From an uncultured Clostridia bacterium (GTDB taxonomy: Bacteria; Bacillota; Clostridia; TANB77; CAG-508), in the NCBI GenBank assembly GCA_948560265.1, contig CAOXTD010000003.1, positions 1 to 59,882 of the forward strand: 59,882 nt of DNA, written 5' to 3'. Each line of letters starts with the position of its first letter. Position 1 is the first letter of the stretch. The translations under genes and the position numbers were made by a program. The notes below the pieces were generated by a model. It saw nothing but the letters and a program-made list of their open reading frames with translations, did no database searches and had not been told where the DNA came from. Positions 24,787-34,923 of this stretch are shown piece after piece.

Positions 24787-27700
24787 ATGAGAGATACAGA
24801 AAATAGAAAAGAGAAACGATATATATTACTAATACTATTATTTGCAATTATAGCAGTACTAGTAATACCAAATGTAATTGTATATACGATTCAAGGAATT
24901 ACAAAAGATACGGCAAAGAAATTAGAATCAGATACAGAGTTTTATGCTATTGAAAATGTTAATTCGGTTAGTATTACTGGTGGTGATGGAAGCATTGAAG
25001 TCCATGGTACACATCTTTCAGGTATTGCTTTCGTACCAGGAAAGGTACTATATTGTATTGAACATGGTGTAGCCTTCTGGCCAAAGAATCCAGGACCTAC
25101 CTTAACAATTGCAGAAGCACAAAAATATGGTTCTATTGATTCAACAGCTAAAATATCATGGCCTAAAGTTCATGGAGCTCATAGAGAGAGAGAACATGAA
25201 GGAGAAAATACTTATCCATATTTAAGATGCGTAGGAAATCATCAAAATCTTGTAGCTGCTGGAGGGTATCTTCCAGAAGCAGGATATATTTTAACATATC
25301 CAGACATGGGTGATGTTACTATGTACAAACAGATGGCTATATGGGCTACTACATTAAATATTGGAAGACATGAAGTAGGAAACTCATTATATAATGAAGC
25401 AATACATTATAGAGAATTCCATGATCAAACAACAGATAATGGACAACATTATACAGATCCAGATATTAAAGTAACAGATGAAACAGAAAAAGATAAGGTA
25501 ACGATAAAGGCAAGTTATCAAGAACAAACTTTAACTGTAGGACCATTTTCAATAGACTATATTAATGGTGCTTATGATGATGTGGCTGTTGGAGGAATTT
25601 CCGACATGTATATGATAGGATACAATTCAGAAAATGAAATTGTTAAAGAAAGAATTGATATCAAGAAATATATTGACCCAGATGGAACTGGATATGAACC
25701 AGAATATTTTGAACCAAATGAAACAGATAGATCATTTGTAGATTATTCGAAACAAGTATATCCAAAAGGAAAATCAGCAGGAGAAGATACTTTCCAATTA
25801 AAAATAGATAATCCAAACGCTGACTTATCAGCAGATTCAGATCCAAGTGAATATGTAACTAAATTAAAATTACATATTGAATTTAAATGGATGGGTGTAA
25901 CAGAAGCTACTATATGCAAAATGCAAGGATACTATTACACTGTAAATTGGGAATGTGATGATCCATTCCATTGTCACCATTCACATAATAGTGGTTGTTA
26001 TGATTGTGATGAAGACGGATGCTGGCTTGCTTGTCCACATAGACATAGCAAAATGAAATGTTATGACTGTAATGCTAGGTCTTGGCTAACATCTACACCA
26101 ATTCAAGACCACCTTAATTTACTAAGGGGAGAAAGAAAATTATTCAAGACAGAAATCGAAATTGACGCAGGAGATGATAATGCTTTCCCAATAACGATGG
26201 ACTTGGGTGGTAAGGTATGGGAAGATGTACCAGAAGGTAAAGAAAGCCTTACAGACGGTATCTTTAAAGAAGGAATTGACAGGGTTTTACCAAATGTAAA
26301 AGTAACAATTTATGATGAAGATGGAACAATGGTTAATTTAGAGCCTACATCAGAAGATACTTCTGATGAGCAGATTATGACAAGAATTAATCCAACTTAT
26401 ACAGACGAAAAAGGCGATTACTTATTCAAAGGACTTGATCCATTAAGAAAATACTATGTAACTTTCGAATATAATGGACAAGTATATTTACCAACAGACT
26501 ATAATAGAGATGTTGATGCTTATAATAGAGTTGATTGGTTCTGGACTTCAAAAGGTACAGAAAAATCAACAGATAGAGATACTTACGATAAAAACTTCTC
26601 AGAAATAGGCTCAAGCCCAGCTAACTATAAAGTACCAAGCAATTCAATGAAAATTGCACCATTAACAAATGGATATAACGAAGCTTTTTCACAATATGAT
26701 TTAATGGGCTTTAAGATGACAGAAGATGGCGACTATGTACAAGAAACTAGATTGATAGACGGTTTTTATACCATTATAGATGGAGAAATTAAAGAAACAG
26801 AAGAATTCCAAGAAGGTGAAATTTCACAAGAAATTAAAGAATTTATTAGCAGAAACAGAAGGTCACCAGAAGAAAGCGATATGTTAAGAATATATAGAAA
26901 TATTGCTGGTGGGGACGAAGAAATGCTAAGAAAGCTTCAATTTATTGAAGATACTAAGATAGAATCTTATACAAAAGCAATGGACATCATATCAGGAGGA
27001 GGAACAAGTAGACCAAATCCAGATGGAAGTAATAGTGGAGGATCAACAATTGTAGTAAACAAAACAAAACTTTTAGATGAAGTAGAAAGAGCTATGAGAC
27101 AACTTAAAATTGTATATTATGATTTTGATGTAGAAATGCCAGAAGGAATCTATACTCTAACAATAGATCAAGAATTTGAAAACATTAGAAAAGATGATCC
27201 TATTCCAAATGCGGATCTTAGCAAAATTGATGAAGTTTTAGAGAAATTCTTTACAATATTAGGCAATATGATTCAGCAAGATCTTAGAACAGACTATATT
27301 AATAACTATCGACCAGAATCAAGTAGATATAAATTAGTTAATTATTTAAGAGATAGTGTTATCAACAACTATAGACTTGCATTTACTAGAGCTGGAATGG
27401 ACGAAACGAAATTGACCAATTTCAACTTTAAAATAGTGTATAAAGATACAGAAAAAGTTGTACATGCAAATGATTTTACTTTTGATAATGCAGTAACTAC
27501 AACAAAACGTTCAAAGAGTAATAATACCAATAGAGCAAGAGCAAATTCTAGAACAGCAGGATATGATTTATACCCAGTATACGATGACTTTATCATTAAT
27601 AAAACAATAGATATGACATATGATACAGCAGAAGAAGCTAGAAGCTTAGAATATGACTTAACAGAAGAAACAATTGAAGGAGTTGTATACAAACCAATTT

Positions 27701-30483
27701 ATCCAGGACAATTCTATGTAAATCAAGGCTTATGGAGAAGACAAGAAGTTGACTTAGCATTAAGAAAAGATATTCTTTATGCAGCTACTAGAATTAATGG
27801 TAAAACAGAAGTATATGAATATAATAAGAGAAATGAATTAACAGCAGAGCAAAAAGATGAATTAAGAAGATTAAGAGATATTTATGAACACAATGGTAGA
27901 AAGCCATCAGATTACCAAGCTTACCTAGAAGCGAAAGCTCAATTTGAACAAGCTAACAGACCAAATGATGGTAAAGAAGATTACTGGCAAATTCAATTAA
28001 GGATGAGGGACTACAACAACTATTATAGCGGTAATTACACCAAAGAGCTTTACACAGCAGATTACAACTACAGAAGTGCTAGTACTAACAAAGCTGGAGA
28101 AGATAAGGAATTACAACTATATGTAACCTACAAAATTACAGTAAGAAACGTGTCAGAGAGTATCTTAGGAGAAATTACAGAAATTGTTGATTACTTTGAT
28201 AAAGACTATACATATAGAGATGACTTATCTTGGGTAATGTATAAACGTAATAGTAATAGTAACAACTTAGAAGAAATTAACTTTACTGAATCAGACTACT
28301 ATGAGACAATAGACCAATTAAAACTAAATGATAAGATTAGTAGCAACAATAAAGGAACACAAAGTAGTACTTCAGGACAATATGAAGCAAGAAGCAGTGA
28401 GTGTAGAAGTGATATGACATCAGACTATAATGATATTTATATCAAAGGTTTAGCTGGTAAAAAACTAGCAAGTGGTGAAGAAGCATTCATTTACTTAACA
28501 TTTGAAGTAAATAAACAAAATGGAAAGATTATCACAGACGAAGACAATACTTTAAAACAAAACTATGTAGAAATTAACGGTTACAAAACATATTACAAAG
28601 ATGGTACACAGTTACCAAATGGTGTAACAAAAGGAAGCAATGATCCAGCAGGACTAATTGATATTAATTCAACACCAGGTAACTTATGTAAGGAAGACTT
28701 AGAAGGCAACAAATATGAGAAGAACTTTGAAAATGATACAGACCGTGCAAAGAGTATTAAAGTAATTGTTGAAGAAGATTTCATCAGAAGTATTAATGGT
28801 AATGTGTGGGAAGACCAAAGAACACAAACTGTATCACAAGCTATTATCGGTGATGGTATGAGACAAGGTAGTGAGATTGGAGTTACAGGAGCTACTGTAG
28901 AATTAGTAGAAAGACTAGAAGATGGAAGCGAATATGTATGGCAAACAACAAAAACACAAAATGGTAAATACGAATTCAAAACAGATAAAGATAACAAAAT
29001 CTACATTATACCAGGTAACTACTTTATTAGATTCCACTATGGAGATACTACAGCGACAGCCAATACAACTGCAAATGGTGGTTCAAATACAACCTCATAC
29101 AATGGTCAAGACTTCAAGTCAACTGTATATCAAAAAGATATGAAGAATGGCAAAGAGCTTGACGAATATAAAGATACTAAAATAGAAGGATATGACGGAA
29201 AATATCAAGGTACAGAAGTAGGATACTATGATATTAAGCAATTAGATACATTAAGAGGAAGCGGAAACAATTTCTCAGATGCTAAAGACATTTGGAGTGA
29301 AAGAGAAAAGGTAATTAATTATAGTAACAACCAGGTAACTAATGGAAAAGCTGAAATTTTAGCATCACCATATACAACAGGAAATACTGCAGAATTAATT
29401 AATAATACAAAAATGACTGCTGTAACAGGATTAATTGTACTAGAAGGAGAATATAACAGAACTGGAACAGATGGAGATGCAGGTACAAGTAATGGTGAGA
29501 ACAATTACAGATATGGTAATGACTATAATGGAAAATATACTTTAAATGATGTAGACTTGGGTATTACTGAAAGACCAAAAGCAGCATTAGAATTAGGCAA
29601 AAAGATAACCAATGTCCAAATTAAATTAGCGAATGGAAATATCCTATTTGACGCTAATAAAGGTATGACAGATTTACAATGGAGATCTGGCAGCCCATAC
29701 AAATTAAATGAAGGTATTAAAAACCATAAATATCCAGAATATTATGGAGCAAGCCAAGACCGTTATGCTTACAGAACTTCAGTAAAAGCTTTAGTAGATA
29801 GTAAGTATGACAGCCAAGGAAATAACGGATTAATTGTAGCAACTATGGATGAAGAATTAATGCAAGGTGCTAATATTACAATCAGTTACTTACTAACTGT
29901 TACCAATGCGGGAGAAACAGACTATGAAGGACAAGACTTCTACTATAAAGGAACAGGTGCAGGTACAGTAGTTACAACAAAAGCAGATATTGTTGCAGAC
30001 TATGTAGCAAATAACTTAAACTTTAAAACAGACAACAACAATGGAACAGGATGGCAAATAACAGATAGCAATGCATTAGAATTAAGCAATGATGCTAAAG
30101 CAGGAGCAACAAAATATAATAATATCATTAGAACATCAAACTTAAATAAAGCATTAACACCAGGAGATAATACAACTGTAGGATTAGTATTAACACAATT
30201 AATCAACCCAGAAAACAGTACAGATGATAAAACATATGACAACATTGCAGAAATTACTACTATTTCAAATACCGTAGGTAGAAGAATGGCATACTCAATT
30301 CAAGGTAACCAAGACCCAACAAAGACACCAGCAGAAGTAGATAGTGTTAAGTCAGAAAGAGTAACTATTTTACCACCATTTGGTAGTGGAAATATAATAG
30401 TGTATATTGCAATAACAGCAGGTGTTCTAGCAATCTTAACTGTAGGAATAATATTCATTAAGAAAAAAGTATTAAATAAATAG
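24787..30483 (+). CDS. Giant thioester-domain-like surface protein with Cys/His-rich module
   Basis: 1898 residues. N-terminal membrane segment/signal (about 12-36). An outer domain has C90 (VLYCIEHG) and Q182 (YKQMAIW), spaced and phrased like TQXA/thioester domains that form an internal Cys-Gln bond and attach covalently to host targets. Residues about 373-432 hold nine Cys and six His (for example FHCHHSHNSGC and LACPHRHSK), probably a metal-binding or disulfide knot. SdrD-B/Cna-B-like units follow (GGKVWEDVPEGK..., INGNVWEDQRTQTV...) and DUF11-like units near the end (TISYLLTVTNAGETDYEGQ). A C-terminal membrane helix ends KKKVLNK. Start ATG 24787 with GGAAGGAGG; co-transcribed with the gene upstream. 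Function as an adhesin is inferred from architecture. Confidence 0.78.
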   Translation: MRDTENRKEKRYILLILLFAIIAVLVIPNVIVYTIQGITKDTAKKLESDTEFYAIENVNSVSITGGDGSIEVHGTHLSGIAFVPGKVLYCIEHGVAFWPKNPGPTLTIAEAQKYGSIDSTAKISWPKVHGAHREREHEGENTYPYLRCVGNHQNLVAAGGYLPEAGYILTYPDMGDVTMYKQMAIWATTLNIGRHEVGNSLYNEAIHYREFHDQTTDNGQHYTDPDIKVTDETEKDKVTIKASYQEQTLTVGPFSIDYINGAYDDVAVGGISDMYMIGYNSENEIVKERIDIKKYIDPDGTGYEPEYFEPNETDRSFVDYSKQVYPKGKSAGEDTFQLKIDNPNADLSADSDPSEYVTKLKLHIEFKWMGVTEATICKMQGYYYTVNWECDDPFHCHHSHNSGCYDCDEDGCWLACPHRHSKMKCYDCNARSWLTSTPIQDHLNLLRGERKLFKTEIEIDAGDDNAFPITMDLGGKVWEDVPEGKESLTDGIFKEGIDRVLPNVKVTIYDEDGTMVNLEPTSEDTSDEQIMTRINPTYTDEKGDYLFKGLDPLRKYYVTFEYNGQVYLPTDYNRDVDAYNRVDWFWTSKGTEKSTDRDTYDKNFSEIGSSPANYKVPSNSMKIAPLTNGYNEAFSQYDLMGFKMTEDGDYVQETRLIDGFYTIIDGEIKETEEFQEGEISQEIKEFISRNRRSPEESDMLRIYRNIAGGDEEMLRKLQFIEDTKIESYTKAMDIISGGGTSRPNPDGSNSGGSTIVVNKTKLLDEVERAMRQLKIVYYDFDVEMPEGIYTLTIDQEFENIRKDDPIPNADLSKIDEVLEKFFTILGNMIQQDLRTDYINNYRPESSRYKLVNYLRDSVINNYRLAFTRAGMDETKLTNFNFKIVYKDTEKVVHANDFTFDNAVTTTKRSKSNNTNRARANSRTAGYDLYPVYDDFIINKTIDMTYDTAEEARSLEYDLTEETIEGVVYKPIYPGQFYVNQGLWRRQEVDLALRKDILYAATRINGKTEVYEYNKRNELTAEQKDELRRLRDIYEHNGRKPSDYQAYLEAKAQFEQANRPNDGKEDYWQIQLRMRDYNNYYSGNYTKELYTADYNYRSASTNKAGEDKELQLYVTYKITVRNVSESILGEITEIVDYFDKDYTYRDDLSWVMYKRNSNSNNLEEINFTESDYYETIDQLKLNDKISSNNKGTQSSTSGQYEARSSECRSDMTSDYNDIYIKGLAGKKLASGEEAFIYLTFEVNKQNGKIITDEDNTLKQNYVEINGYKTYYKDGTQLPNGVTKGSNDPAGLIDINSTPGNLCKEDLEGNKYEKNFENDTDRAKSIKVIVEEDFIRSINGNVWEDQRTQTVSQAIIGDGMRQGSEIGVTGATVELVERLEDGSEYVWQTTKTQNGKYEFKTDKDNKIYIIPGNYFIRFHYGDTTATANTTANGGSNTTSYNGQDFKSTVYQKDMKNGKELDEYKDTKIEGYDGKYQGTEVGYYDIKQLDTLRGSGNNFSDAKDIWSEREKVINYSNNQVTNGKAEILASPYTTGNTAELINNTKMTAVTGLIVLEGEYNRTGTDGDAGTSNGENNYRYGNDYNGKYTLNDVDLGITERPKAALELGKKITNVQIKLANGNILFDANKGMTDLQWRSGSPYKLNEGIKNHKYPEYYGASQDRYAYRTSVKALVDSKYDSQGNNGLIVATMDEELMQGANITISYLLTVTNAGETDYEGQDFYYKGTGAGTVVTTKADIVADYVANNLNFKTDNNNGTGWQITDSNALELSNDAKAGATKYNNIIRTSNLNKALTPGDNTTVGLVLTQLINPENSTDDKTYDNIAEITTISNTVGRRMAYSIQGNQDPTKTPAEVDSVKSERVTILPPFGSGNIIVYIAITAGVLAILTVGIIFIKKKVLNK

Positions 30484-30504
30484 TAAGCAGACAATGCTTA
30501 GAAA

Positions 30505-30541
30505 AAGAGGAACAAGATAACAATCTTGTTCTTCTTTTTTT
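30505..30541 (+). terminator. Terminator of the giant surface operon
   Basis: AGGAACAAGAT and ATCTTGTTC(T) form a stem with a 4-base loop and a long T-run. Confidence 0.85.
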
Positions 30542-30551
30542 GCTATTCATA

Positions 30552-30596
30552 TTGACATTTTATGACATGTATTGCTAAAATATAACAAAATGTTAT
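30552..30596 (+). promoter_or_regulatory. Promoter and palindrome ahead of the prepilin-like gene
   Basis: TTGACA (30552-30557), 18 bases, TAAAAT (30576-30581). The spacer carries TGACATTTTATGACA-type half sites, and ATAACAAAATGTTAT is a palindrome right after the -10. The half-sites resemble those near the XRE regulator gene at 34925. Confidence 0.5.
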
Positions 30597-30689
30597 AGCT
30601 ATAGTGCGAAATAAAATGTACTAATAGTGTGCCTAGAAAAGATGCATAAAAATAATGAACAATGGAAACACTAAAACAAAGGAGGAAAA

Positions 30690-31745
30690 ATGAAAGGAAC
30701 ATTAAAGAAAAAACAATCAGGTATAACACTTGTAGCGTTAGTAGTAACGATAGTGATACTACTCATCTTAGCAGGAATAACTATCATGTATACCATGGGA
30801 GAAAATAGTATCTTTAAAAAGGCGCAAGAAGCAAAAAATAAGACAGAAGATGCCATCAAGAATGAGCAAGAATATATGAATTCAATTGATAACATGATAA
30901 ATGAATATACCAATGGAATGAATACTCAAACTCCAGAAGTTCCAGAAAATCCATGGGCAAAAATAGATAGAATTGCAAAGGAGATAGCAAATGATAATAG
31001 TATTACAAGTGATTCAACACAGGCAACGGGCACAACAGAAAAAGGAGAAAGTTATGATATCAAAGTAGGAGATATCTTTGAAGTAGAATACAATGGAGAA
31101 ACAAGAAGAGTAAGAGTACTAGGATTTAAACATGACGACTTAGTAGACCAAACAGTATATGGGGGAAGTCACACAAAAGCAAGTATTAGTTTTGAGTTTT
31201 TAGATTTCATGACAGGAGATAACTATATGTCAATGAATTCAAGTGATACTAATGAAGACGGTTGGGGAGCAACGCAAATGAGAAAAGACTTAAATGGATA
31301 TAGTAACAGTAATGCAAGCCAAAGTGGAGTAATTGGAGGATTAGGAGAAAACCTAAATAACAAGAATTATATCAAACAAGTAAAGAAAAAATATATTGCA
31401 ACATATAATGATGCAAACAGCGTAGCAATATGTAATGATTATTTATGGATGTTAGCAGCAAGCGAAATAGTTAATAGTGGATATCAAGCAGGAGCATATG
31501 GAGTTGCAATTACAAGTGAGGGAAACCAATATAAATATTACCAAGGGGTAACAGAAGAATGGAATGCAGTAAGCACAAACCGTGTAAAGAAGACGAGCGA
31601 ATTAGGTAGTGCATATAGTTGGTGGCTCCGTTCACCATATGTGCCAAAGAACACTCATTTTATTGATATTGGTGGTACTGGTTATACTAATGGTAGTTAT
31701 AATGCAAATGGCACTTTTGGCGTAGCCCCAGGATTTTGTATTTAG
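30690..31745 (+). CDS. Prepilin-like protein with C-terminal DUF6273-type domain
   Basis: 351 residues. The N-terminus (QSGITLVALVVTIVILLILAGI) is a type IV prepilin-like cleavage motif followed by a hydrophobic helix (about residues 10-33), with a Lys/Glu helix next. The C-terminal region from about residue 118 has the DUF6273/C-lectin-like ending SWWLRSP..., terminating GVAPGFCI. Proteins of this kind are displayed as minor pilins or surface lectins. The last about 30 codons differ from the rest in codon choice (GGT/GGC instead of GGA) and are rich in Asn and Thr, a trait of variable regions diversified by retroelements, although no reverse transcriptase is in this window. Strong RBS AAAGGAGG. 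Confidence 0.75.
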   Translation: MKGTLKKKQSGITLVALVVTIVILLILAGITIMYTMGENSIFKKAQEAKNKTEDAIKNEQEYMNSIDNMINEYTNGMNTQTPEVPENPWAKIDRIAKEIANDNSITSDSTQATGTTEKGESYDIKVGDIFEVEYNGETRRVRVLGFKHDDLVDQTVYGGSHTKASISFEFLDFMTGDNYMSMNSSDTNEDGWGATQMRKDLNGYSNSNASQSGVIGGLGENLNNKNYIKQVKKKYIATYNDANSVAICNDYLWMLAASEIVNSGYQAGAYGVAITSEGNQYKYYQGVTEEWNAVSTNRVKKTSELGSAYSWWLRSPYVPKNTHFIDIGGTGYTNGSYNANGTFGVAPGFCI

Positions 31746-32088
31746 CTTATTCATTTTTTGATAATATATAGAGTTGTAGACTGGTTATTTTAATAGCCAG
31801 TCTATTACTTTTATTTTTCTATTCATCTCCACAATACAATATTTATAACGAAAGAAAGGGAAATTCTAACAAAACCTTGTAATTTCTAACTTTTTACGAT
31901 AAAATAGATAACATAAAAAAAGTAAAAGAGAAAATTAAACACGAAAGATAGCAAAAAAGAGAGAAAACTTTTTTTAATTTGGTACGAAAAACGACAAACA
32001 TTTTTGTAAATTTGTATTAGTATAGTACAAGCTATTGATAATAGCTTACATAAGAAAAGCCAAATTAAAAAGTAGGGGTGATCAAAAA
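31746..32088. promoter_or_regulatory. Non-coding region: terminator, Spo0A-like box and spoIIE promoter region
   Basis: A hairpin (31777-31804, TAGACTGG/CCAGTCTA arms) follows the prepilin gene. TTGTAA (31877-31882), 17 bases and TAAAAT (31900-31905) is a candidate promoter. ACGACAAA at 31991-31998 reads TTTGTCGT on the minus strand, one mismatch from the Spo0A box. The rest is A-rich without a gene. Confidence 0.45.
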
Positions 32089-34609
32089 GTGTTTCAAAAT
32101 ATAGCAAAAGATTTGCCTGATGAAAATCAGCAAATGAATGAAGAACAAAAAGCAAATAAAAAATCAATGAAAGAGATAGTGAAAAGTCTTTTTAGTATAC
32201 AAAATGTTATTTTATATACCATTAGTTTTTTAATTTCTATGGTAGGATTTAGTAGTGAAAACTTAATGTTAAGTTTAAGTCCATTTGCTATTAGCTTTTT
32301 AGCAGCAATGCTCAGCAACTACTCACCAGTAGGAATTGTATATGTGTTTACATTAATAGGAACATGGATAAAATTTGGACCAAGTAATATGCTTACTTAT
32401 TTTTTAACAACATTAGTATTCTTTGCTATTACATTATTAAAAAGGTCACGAATAGAAGAATATGTAAATGAACAGAGAAGATTAGGTTTTCGCTTATTTC
32501 TATCTGTACTACTTGTTCAAATAGTGCCAATGTTCTTTAGAAGCTTTTACATATATGATTTATTAACTAGTATTATGTTAGCAATTAGCTGTTTTGTATT
32601 TTATAAAATATTTTCAAATAGTATTCCCATTATTAAAGAATTAGGCACAAAAACAGTATTTTCTGTAGAGGAAGTGATGGGGACAAGCTTATTATTAGCA
32701 ATTACTGTTTGTGCTTTTGGAGATTTAAGCATTTTTGGTTTTAGTATCAAAAATATTTTAAGCATTCTCATTGTCTTGGTATTAGGTTGGAAAAATGGCA
32801 TGCTAATTGGTGCAACTTCAGGAGTAATGATAGGAATAACCCTAGGTATTATAGGAGGCTCAGAACCGATTTTAGTGGCTTCTTATGCTATATCTGGTAT
32901 GATTGCAGGTCTATTTAATAAATTAGGCAAAATAGGAGTTATTATAGGCTTTATTTTAGGTAATATTGCTTTAACCTATGTTGCCAATGGAAATACAGTA
33001 CCAATTATTTTAATGCAAGAAATTCTAATTGCCTTTTTAGGGTTATTAGCAATACCAAAAAGAGTAAAAATAGATATTGCAGATTTCATGGGAAGAGAAA
33101 AATTGCTACCAGAAACAACACTTACTGGTAGAAGTTTGACAGAAAACGAAGATGCTATTTTCAAATTAAATCATATGTCAGAGGCAATTCAAGATATGGC
33201 AAAAAGCTATCAAGAAGCAGCCAGTACACTAGTTAGTGAGGAAGATTTAAAACAGCAAGAATTATCGAATGAGCAAATCTTTTTAGAGGAATTAAGAGTC
33301 AACTTACAAGAAATAGAAGAAAATATGCTTTATGAAGAGATTGAAGAAAATCAAGATGGCATTGTAAACGATATTTTTCATTATTTATTAAAAGAAGAAA
33401 TCCTTACGGAAAAAGAACTTGTAAGAATTTTAGAGCAACACAATAATTATTTGGTAGGTTTTTATGAAAAGAATGAGCAAGTAATAGAAGACGTATCTAA
33501 AATGATAAAAGCGATTAATTCAGCTTACCGTGTAAGCAAAATAAACTTCATCTGGAAAAAGAAAATGCAAGAAGATAAGAAAAATGTAGCCACCCGGTTT
33601 AGAAGGAGTATCTCAAGCAATTTCCCATTTAGCTGAGGAAATGCAAGATGAGCAAGCTGAGGAAGATACATTTGCTATTCAAAAACAGCAAATTAAAACT
33701 TTATTAAGTGAAAAAGACATTGAAATAGAAGATATTAGGGTGAAGCAGTTTCCTTCTGGTAGATATCAAGTAGAAGTATATCATAAGTTATGTGATGAAA
33801 TAGAAGGAACGAAGTGTAATATTAAAAAAATAGGAAAAATTTTAAACAAGGTGTTAGAAGATAAATTCTTAATACAAGCGCAAGAGTGTGGATTAAGAGA
33901 AAATAAAACAATGTGCAAATTTACCTATTTATCGGATGACAAATATACTGTACAAATAGGGGTTGCAACAAGTACAAAAGCAGATTCTCCAGTTTCAGGT
34001 GATAGCCATATTGAAACAAAGCTAGAAGATGGAAAATATTTGGTAGCAATTAGTGATGGTATGGGTTCTGGTCCTGAAGCAATGAAAAGTAGTAAAATAG
34101 CAGTTAAAATGTTAGAAAGATTGTTTAAAGCAGGGTTTGATAAAGAAACATCATTAAATTTAATTAATTCTACACTAGCAGCAACAAGTAAAGAGGACAT
34201 GTATGCTACTTTAGATATTGAAATACTAGATTTATATGGTGGAAATATGGAATTTATTAAAAATGGTGCGTGTCCAACTTTTGTGAAAAGAAATCAAGAA
34301 GTACAATTATTAAAAGCAGTTACTTTGCCAGCAGGAATTTTAGATAAAAGTGATTTAGTGGTATATGATTATGATTTACAAGAAAATGATATTATCGTAA
34401 TATGTAGTGACGGAATTATTGAATCTAATTCAGAATATCTTAATCAAGAATTATGGGTAAAATATTTGTTAGAGGATATTCAAACAGATGATAGCCAAAA
34501 AATAGCTAATTTAATTTTAGAAGAAGCGATTGATAATGATTTTGGAAGACAAAAAGATGACATGACAGTTATTGTAGCTAGAGTAAATAAAAAACAGCTT
34601 ATAAAATAG
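32089..34609 (+). CDS. spoIIE: Stage II sporulation protein E (SpoIIE), +1 frameshift at CGG
   Basis: Membrane PP2C-type phosphatase that activates sigma-F in the forespore by dephosphorylating SpoIIAA and acts at the asymmetric septum. About ten membrane segments (residues 25-310), a central coiled region (340-520), and the PP2C domain with D656 of ISDGMGSG, GGNMEFIKNGACP and CSDGIIE. Start GTG 32089, 7 bases after AGGGGTGA, the only well-spaced SD. Frame 0 ends at TGA 33634-33636; the rest is in the +1 frame. The frame change is at codon 503, CGG 33595-33597: skipping the C gives VAT-G-LEGVSQAISHLAEEM, the expected SpoIIE sequence. The joined length is about 839 residues (Bacillus 827). It is the third gene in the window with exactly this lesion, so likely functional. 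Confidence 0.88.
33592..33598 (+). other. Putative +1 frameshift site ACC-CGG-T (site 3)
   Basis: Frame 0 reads GCC ACC CGG TTT with TGA 12 codons later. Skipping C33595 reads GGT TTA GAA GGA GTA, restoring the SpoIIE linker into the phosphatase domain. Unlike sites 1 and 2 there is no SD-like sequence upstream. Confidence 0.72.
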
Positions 34610-34617
34610 TAAAGAGC

Positions 34618-34664
34618 AAAAATCCAACAAGAAATTGAATAGAATTTCTTGTTGGATTTTTTTG
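34618..34664. terminator. Bidirectional terminator between spoIIE and the XRE gene
   Basis: AATCCAACAAGAAATT and AATTTCTTGTTGGATT form a 16-bp stem with a 6-base loop, T-run on the right and A-run on the left, ending both convergent genes. Confidence 0.88.
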
Positions 34665-34667
34665 CTA

Positions 34668-34877
34668 TTAAGAGATTTTCTTATATAATACAGTTTTGAC
34701 ATAAATTCCAATTTCTTCATTACTTAAATGAAAAATTGAAATTAATTTATCCAAGATATCACTTCTAGGTAAACATGTTTCTTTGTCAATTCTAACATAT
34801 TGCCTTAGACTAATCTCAAGGATGCCCGCCATTTCTTCTTGAGTATAACCAAATTGATTTCTTTTTTCTTTAATCAT
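34668..34877 (-). CDS. Small XRE-family helix-turn-helix regulator
   Basis: 69 residues made almost entirely of a Cro/CI-type HTH: RNQFGYTQEEMAGILEISLRQYVRIDKE, where TQEEMAGIL and the recognition helix are evident. GGTGATC precedes the ATG on the minus strand. The upstream intergenic region holds the palindrome TGACATTTAATGTCA (34925-34939), which overlaps a + strand promoter; it is the obvious candidate operator. Probably an autoregulated repressor. It is divergent from the WG-repeat gene. Confidence 0.8.
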   Translation of the reverse strand: MIKEKRNQFGYTQEEMAGILEISLRQYVRIDKETCLPRSDILDKLISIFHLSNEEIGIYVKTVLYKKIS

Positions 34878-34923
34878 ATGATCACCTTTGACAAATTATG
34901 ACATAAAATTACGCTAAAGCATA

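Noticed and set aside
27369..28997. Minus-strand frames of 107 and 134 residues within the second giant gene
   Set aside because: Ser/Leu/Val-rich antisense shadows without start signals or domain patterns.
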